This document shows, one piece after another, positions 57,211 through 57,960 of a DNA stretch of 57,960 nt (its first letter is position 1; each line of letters opens with the position of its first letter). Source of the stretch: an uncultured Senegalimassilia sp. (GTDB lineage Bacteria > Actinomycetota > Coriobacteriia > Coriobacteriales > Eggerthellaceae). Below the pieces are notes generated by a model, which searched no databases, was not told the origin of the DNA, and was given only the letters and a program-made list of their open reading frames with translations. Both the position numbers and the translations under genes were made by a program. The stretch is taken from assembly GCA_934630815.1 (NCBI GenBank), contig CAKTWI010000016.1, forward strand, positions 1 to 57,960, written 5' to 3'.

Positions 57211-57750
57211 ATGGCTAAGCAGCGTAAGAAGATCCTGCTGGTCGACGGCTATAACGTGTTGCGTTCGGGGTCGCGTTACCAAGAGGCGTTCGCGCATCCC
57301 GACTATACCGACGATGCGTTTAACACGGCGCGCGAGCGTTTGATCAACGACGTCATCAACTTCGCCGGTCGCGAATACAAGGCCGTCATCGTATTCGACG
57401 GCGGCGACAACCAGTTCTCCACCGGCGAGGTGGAGACCATCGGCGGGGTGCGCATCATGTTCAGCCCCGCCGGTACCTCGGCCGATAAGGTCATCGAAAA
57501 GCTCGCTCACGACGCGCGCGTGCGCAACGTCGAAACCATGGTGGTCACGTCCGACGCCACCATTCAGGACACCGTGTTCGGCGGCGGCATCGACCGCATG
57601 TCGGCCAACGGGTTTTCGCGCGAGGTGGGCATGTACTACGAGGACGTGCACCTCGACGAAACGCCGAAGGTGGCGCTCAAGCGCACGCTCGGTGACCGGA
57701 TTAAACCGGATGTTCTGGAAAAGCTCAAAGCCATGCGCGACGGCGCATAA
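57211..57750 (+). CDS. NYN-domain ribonuclease-like protein (YacP/Rae1 family)
   Basis: This 179-residue protein opens ILLVDGYNVLRSG, the first acidic strand of the NYN/PIN fold. AVIVFDGGDNQFS, VIEKLAHDARVRN and VVTSDATIQDTVFGGG follow, which match the DUF901/YacP group. Bacillus Rae1 (YacP) is a ribosome-associated endonuclease, so mRNA cleavage on the ribosome is a reasonable guess. ATG 57211 follows GAAAGGAGGG at seven bases; a GTG codon directly before it is the alternative. It is separated from rlmB by family A repeats. Confidence 0.88.
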   Translation: MAKQRKKILLVDGYNVLRSGSRYQEAFAHPDYTDDAFNTARERLINDVINFAGREYKAVIVFDGGDNQFSTGEVETIGGVRIMFSPAGTSADKVIEKLAHDARVRNVETMVVTSDATIQDTVFGGGIDRMSANGFSREVGMYYEDVHLDETPKVALKRTLGDRIKPDVLEKLKAMRDGA

Positions 57751-57842
57751 CGGCTTTCTGGGCTAGATGGCCAGGGGATATGTGCGACAGTGCGTAGCAA
57801 CTTTCCCAACTAGCCGACCAGGGGATTCACCAAACGATAGGG

Positions 57843-57877
57843 CCTTGCCCGAACCGCGCTCGAATCATCGGGCAAGG
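57843..57877 (+). other. Hairpin in the 3' region after the NYN gene
   Basis: CCTTGCCCGA (57843-57852) pairs perfectly with TCGGGCAAGG (57868-57877). It has no T run and sits before a second, terminator-like hairpin. Confidence 0.6.
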
Positions 57878-57891
57878 TTCAGGCTGAACTG

Positions 57892-57940
57892 CCTCCCATT
57901 TCTTGGACTGGAAGTAAAGTCCGAGAATGGGAGGTTTTTT
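57892..57940 (+). terminator. Terminator-like hairpin at the right edge
   Basis: CCTCCCATT (57892-57900) pairs with AATGGGAGG (57926-57934). An inner GGACT/AGTCC pair adds to the stem and six T follow. An ATG starts at 57941, so the 3' arm GGGAGG could also be a Shine-Dalgarno. Confidence 0.7.
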
Positions 57941-57960
57941 ATGGCGGGGAGGCATGCTGC
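57941..57960 (+). CDS. Possible start of a gene cut by the window edge
   Basis: The frame ATG GCG GGG AGG CAT GCT encodes MAGRHA. It follows GGGAGG at seven bases, a good ribosome-site distance, but that site lies in a terminator stem. With six codons only, this cannot be confirmed. Confidence 0.25.

Overview
The window is a high-GC, mostly housekeeping stretch of a bacterial chromosome. Gene content, codon bias, ChW-repeat wall proteins and molybdopterin genes fit a gut actinobacterium of the class Coriobacteriia, most likely family Eggerthellaceae. That placement is an inference from gene style, not from a marker gene. I see 42 credible protein genes plus one possible start at the right edge. 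I see no rRNA, tRNA, CRISPR array, transposase or prophage. Most coding sequence is strongly G+C-biased at third positions. The exception is 23.8-30.3 kb, which is visibly richer in A+T.

Layout: (1) 0.3-2.9 kb: an XRE-AbrB regulator with a small partner, then an MHS-type transporter behind a structured leader. (2) 3.1-6.7 kb, minus strand: a two-gene FtsX/MacB-like ABC exporter. (3) 7.0-9.2 kb, minus strand: a polysaccharide flippase with a repeated Thr-containing N-terminal tail. (4) 9.7-12.4 kb: a LytTR response regulator, a GHKL histidine kinase, and a membrane protein ending in a kinase dimerisation/phosphoacceptor segment with no ATPase domain. (5) 12.7-16.3 kb: an M20 amidohydrolase, then moeA and a MogA/MoaB-type gene for molybdenum cofactor. 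(6) 16.9-23.7 kb: a zinc-ribbon membrane protein, alanine racemase, proC, an esterase-like protein, a PARG-like macrodomain protein and a family 4 uracil-DNA glycosylase. (7) 24.0-30.3 kb: two very large secreted wall hydrolases built on ChW repeats. (8) 30.5-39.1 kb: folC, acpP, hpf, nhaA, glmU, prs and pth. (9) 39.4-44.4 kb: an MFS transporter, a polar amino acid ABC importer and a histidine phosphatase. (10) 44.4-50.6 kb, minus strand: a DUF4012 protein, a membrane-anchored caspase/CHAT-like protein and a DEAD-box helicase. (11) 51.0-53.1 kb: a capsule-regulation trio (Wzz-like modulator, BY-kinase, PHP phosphatase). (12) 53.4-57.8 kb: a ferredoxin-tailed aldo/keto reductase, a TRIC-family channel, a TrmH-type rRNA methylase and a NYN-domain nuclease.

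A cell-envelope theme recurs. D-alanine supply, UDP-GlcNAc synthesis (glmU), two modular wall hydrolases, a flippase and capsule phospho-regulators are all present. The most notable signals are: a caspase-like fold exposed outside the cell; a nine-G tract early in the coding sequence of a secreted wall hydrolase, with a second nine-G tract next to the response-regulator promoter; a kinase lacking a catalytic domain beside a complete kinase; a PARG-like protein whose expected catalytic Glu is Gln; and several families of palindromic intergenic repeats. In three places two inverted copies of a 23-24 nt repeat flank a 34-36 nt loop (REPIN-like). Two 19-20 bp hairpins at 16.4-16.6 kb differ only by compensating base pairs.
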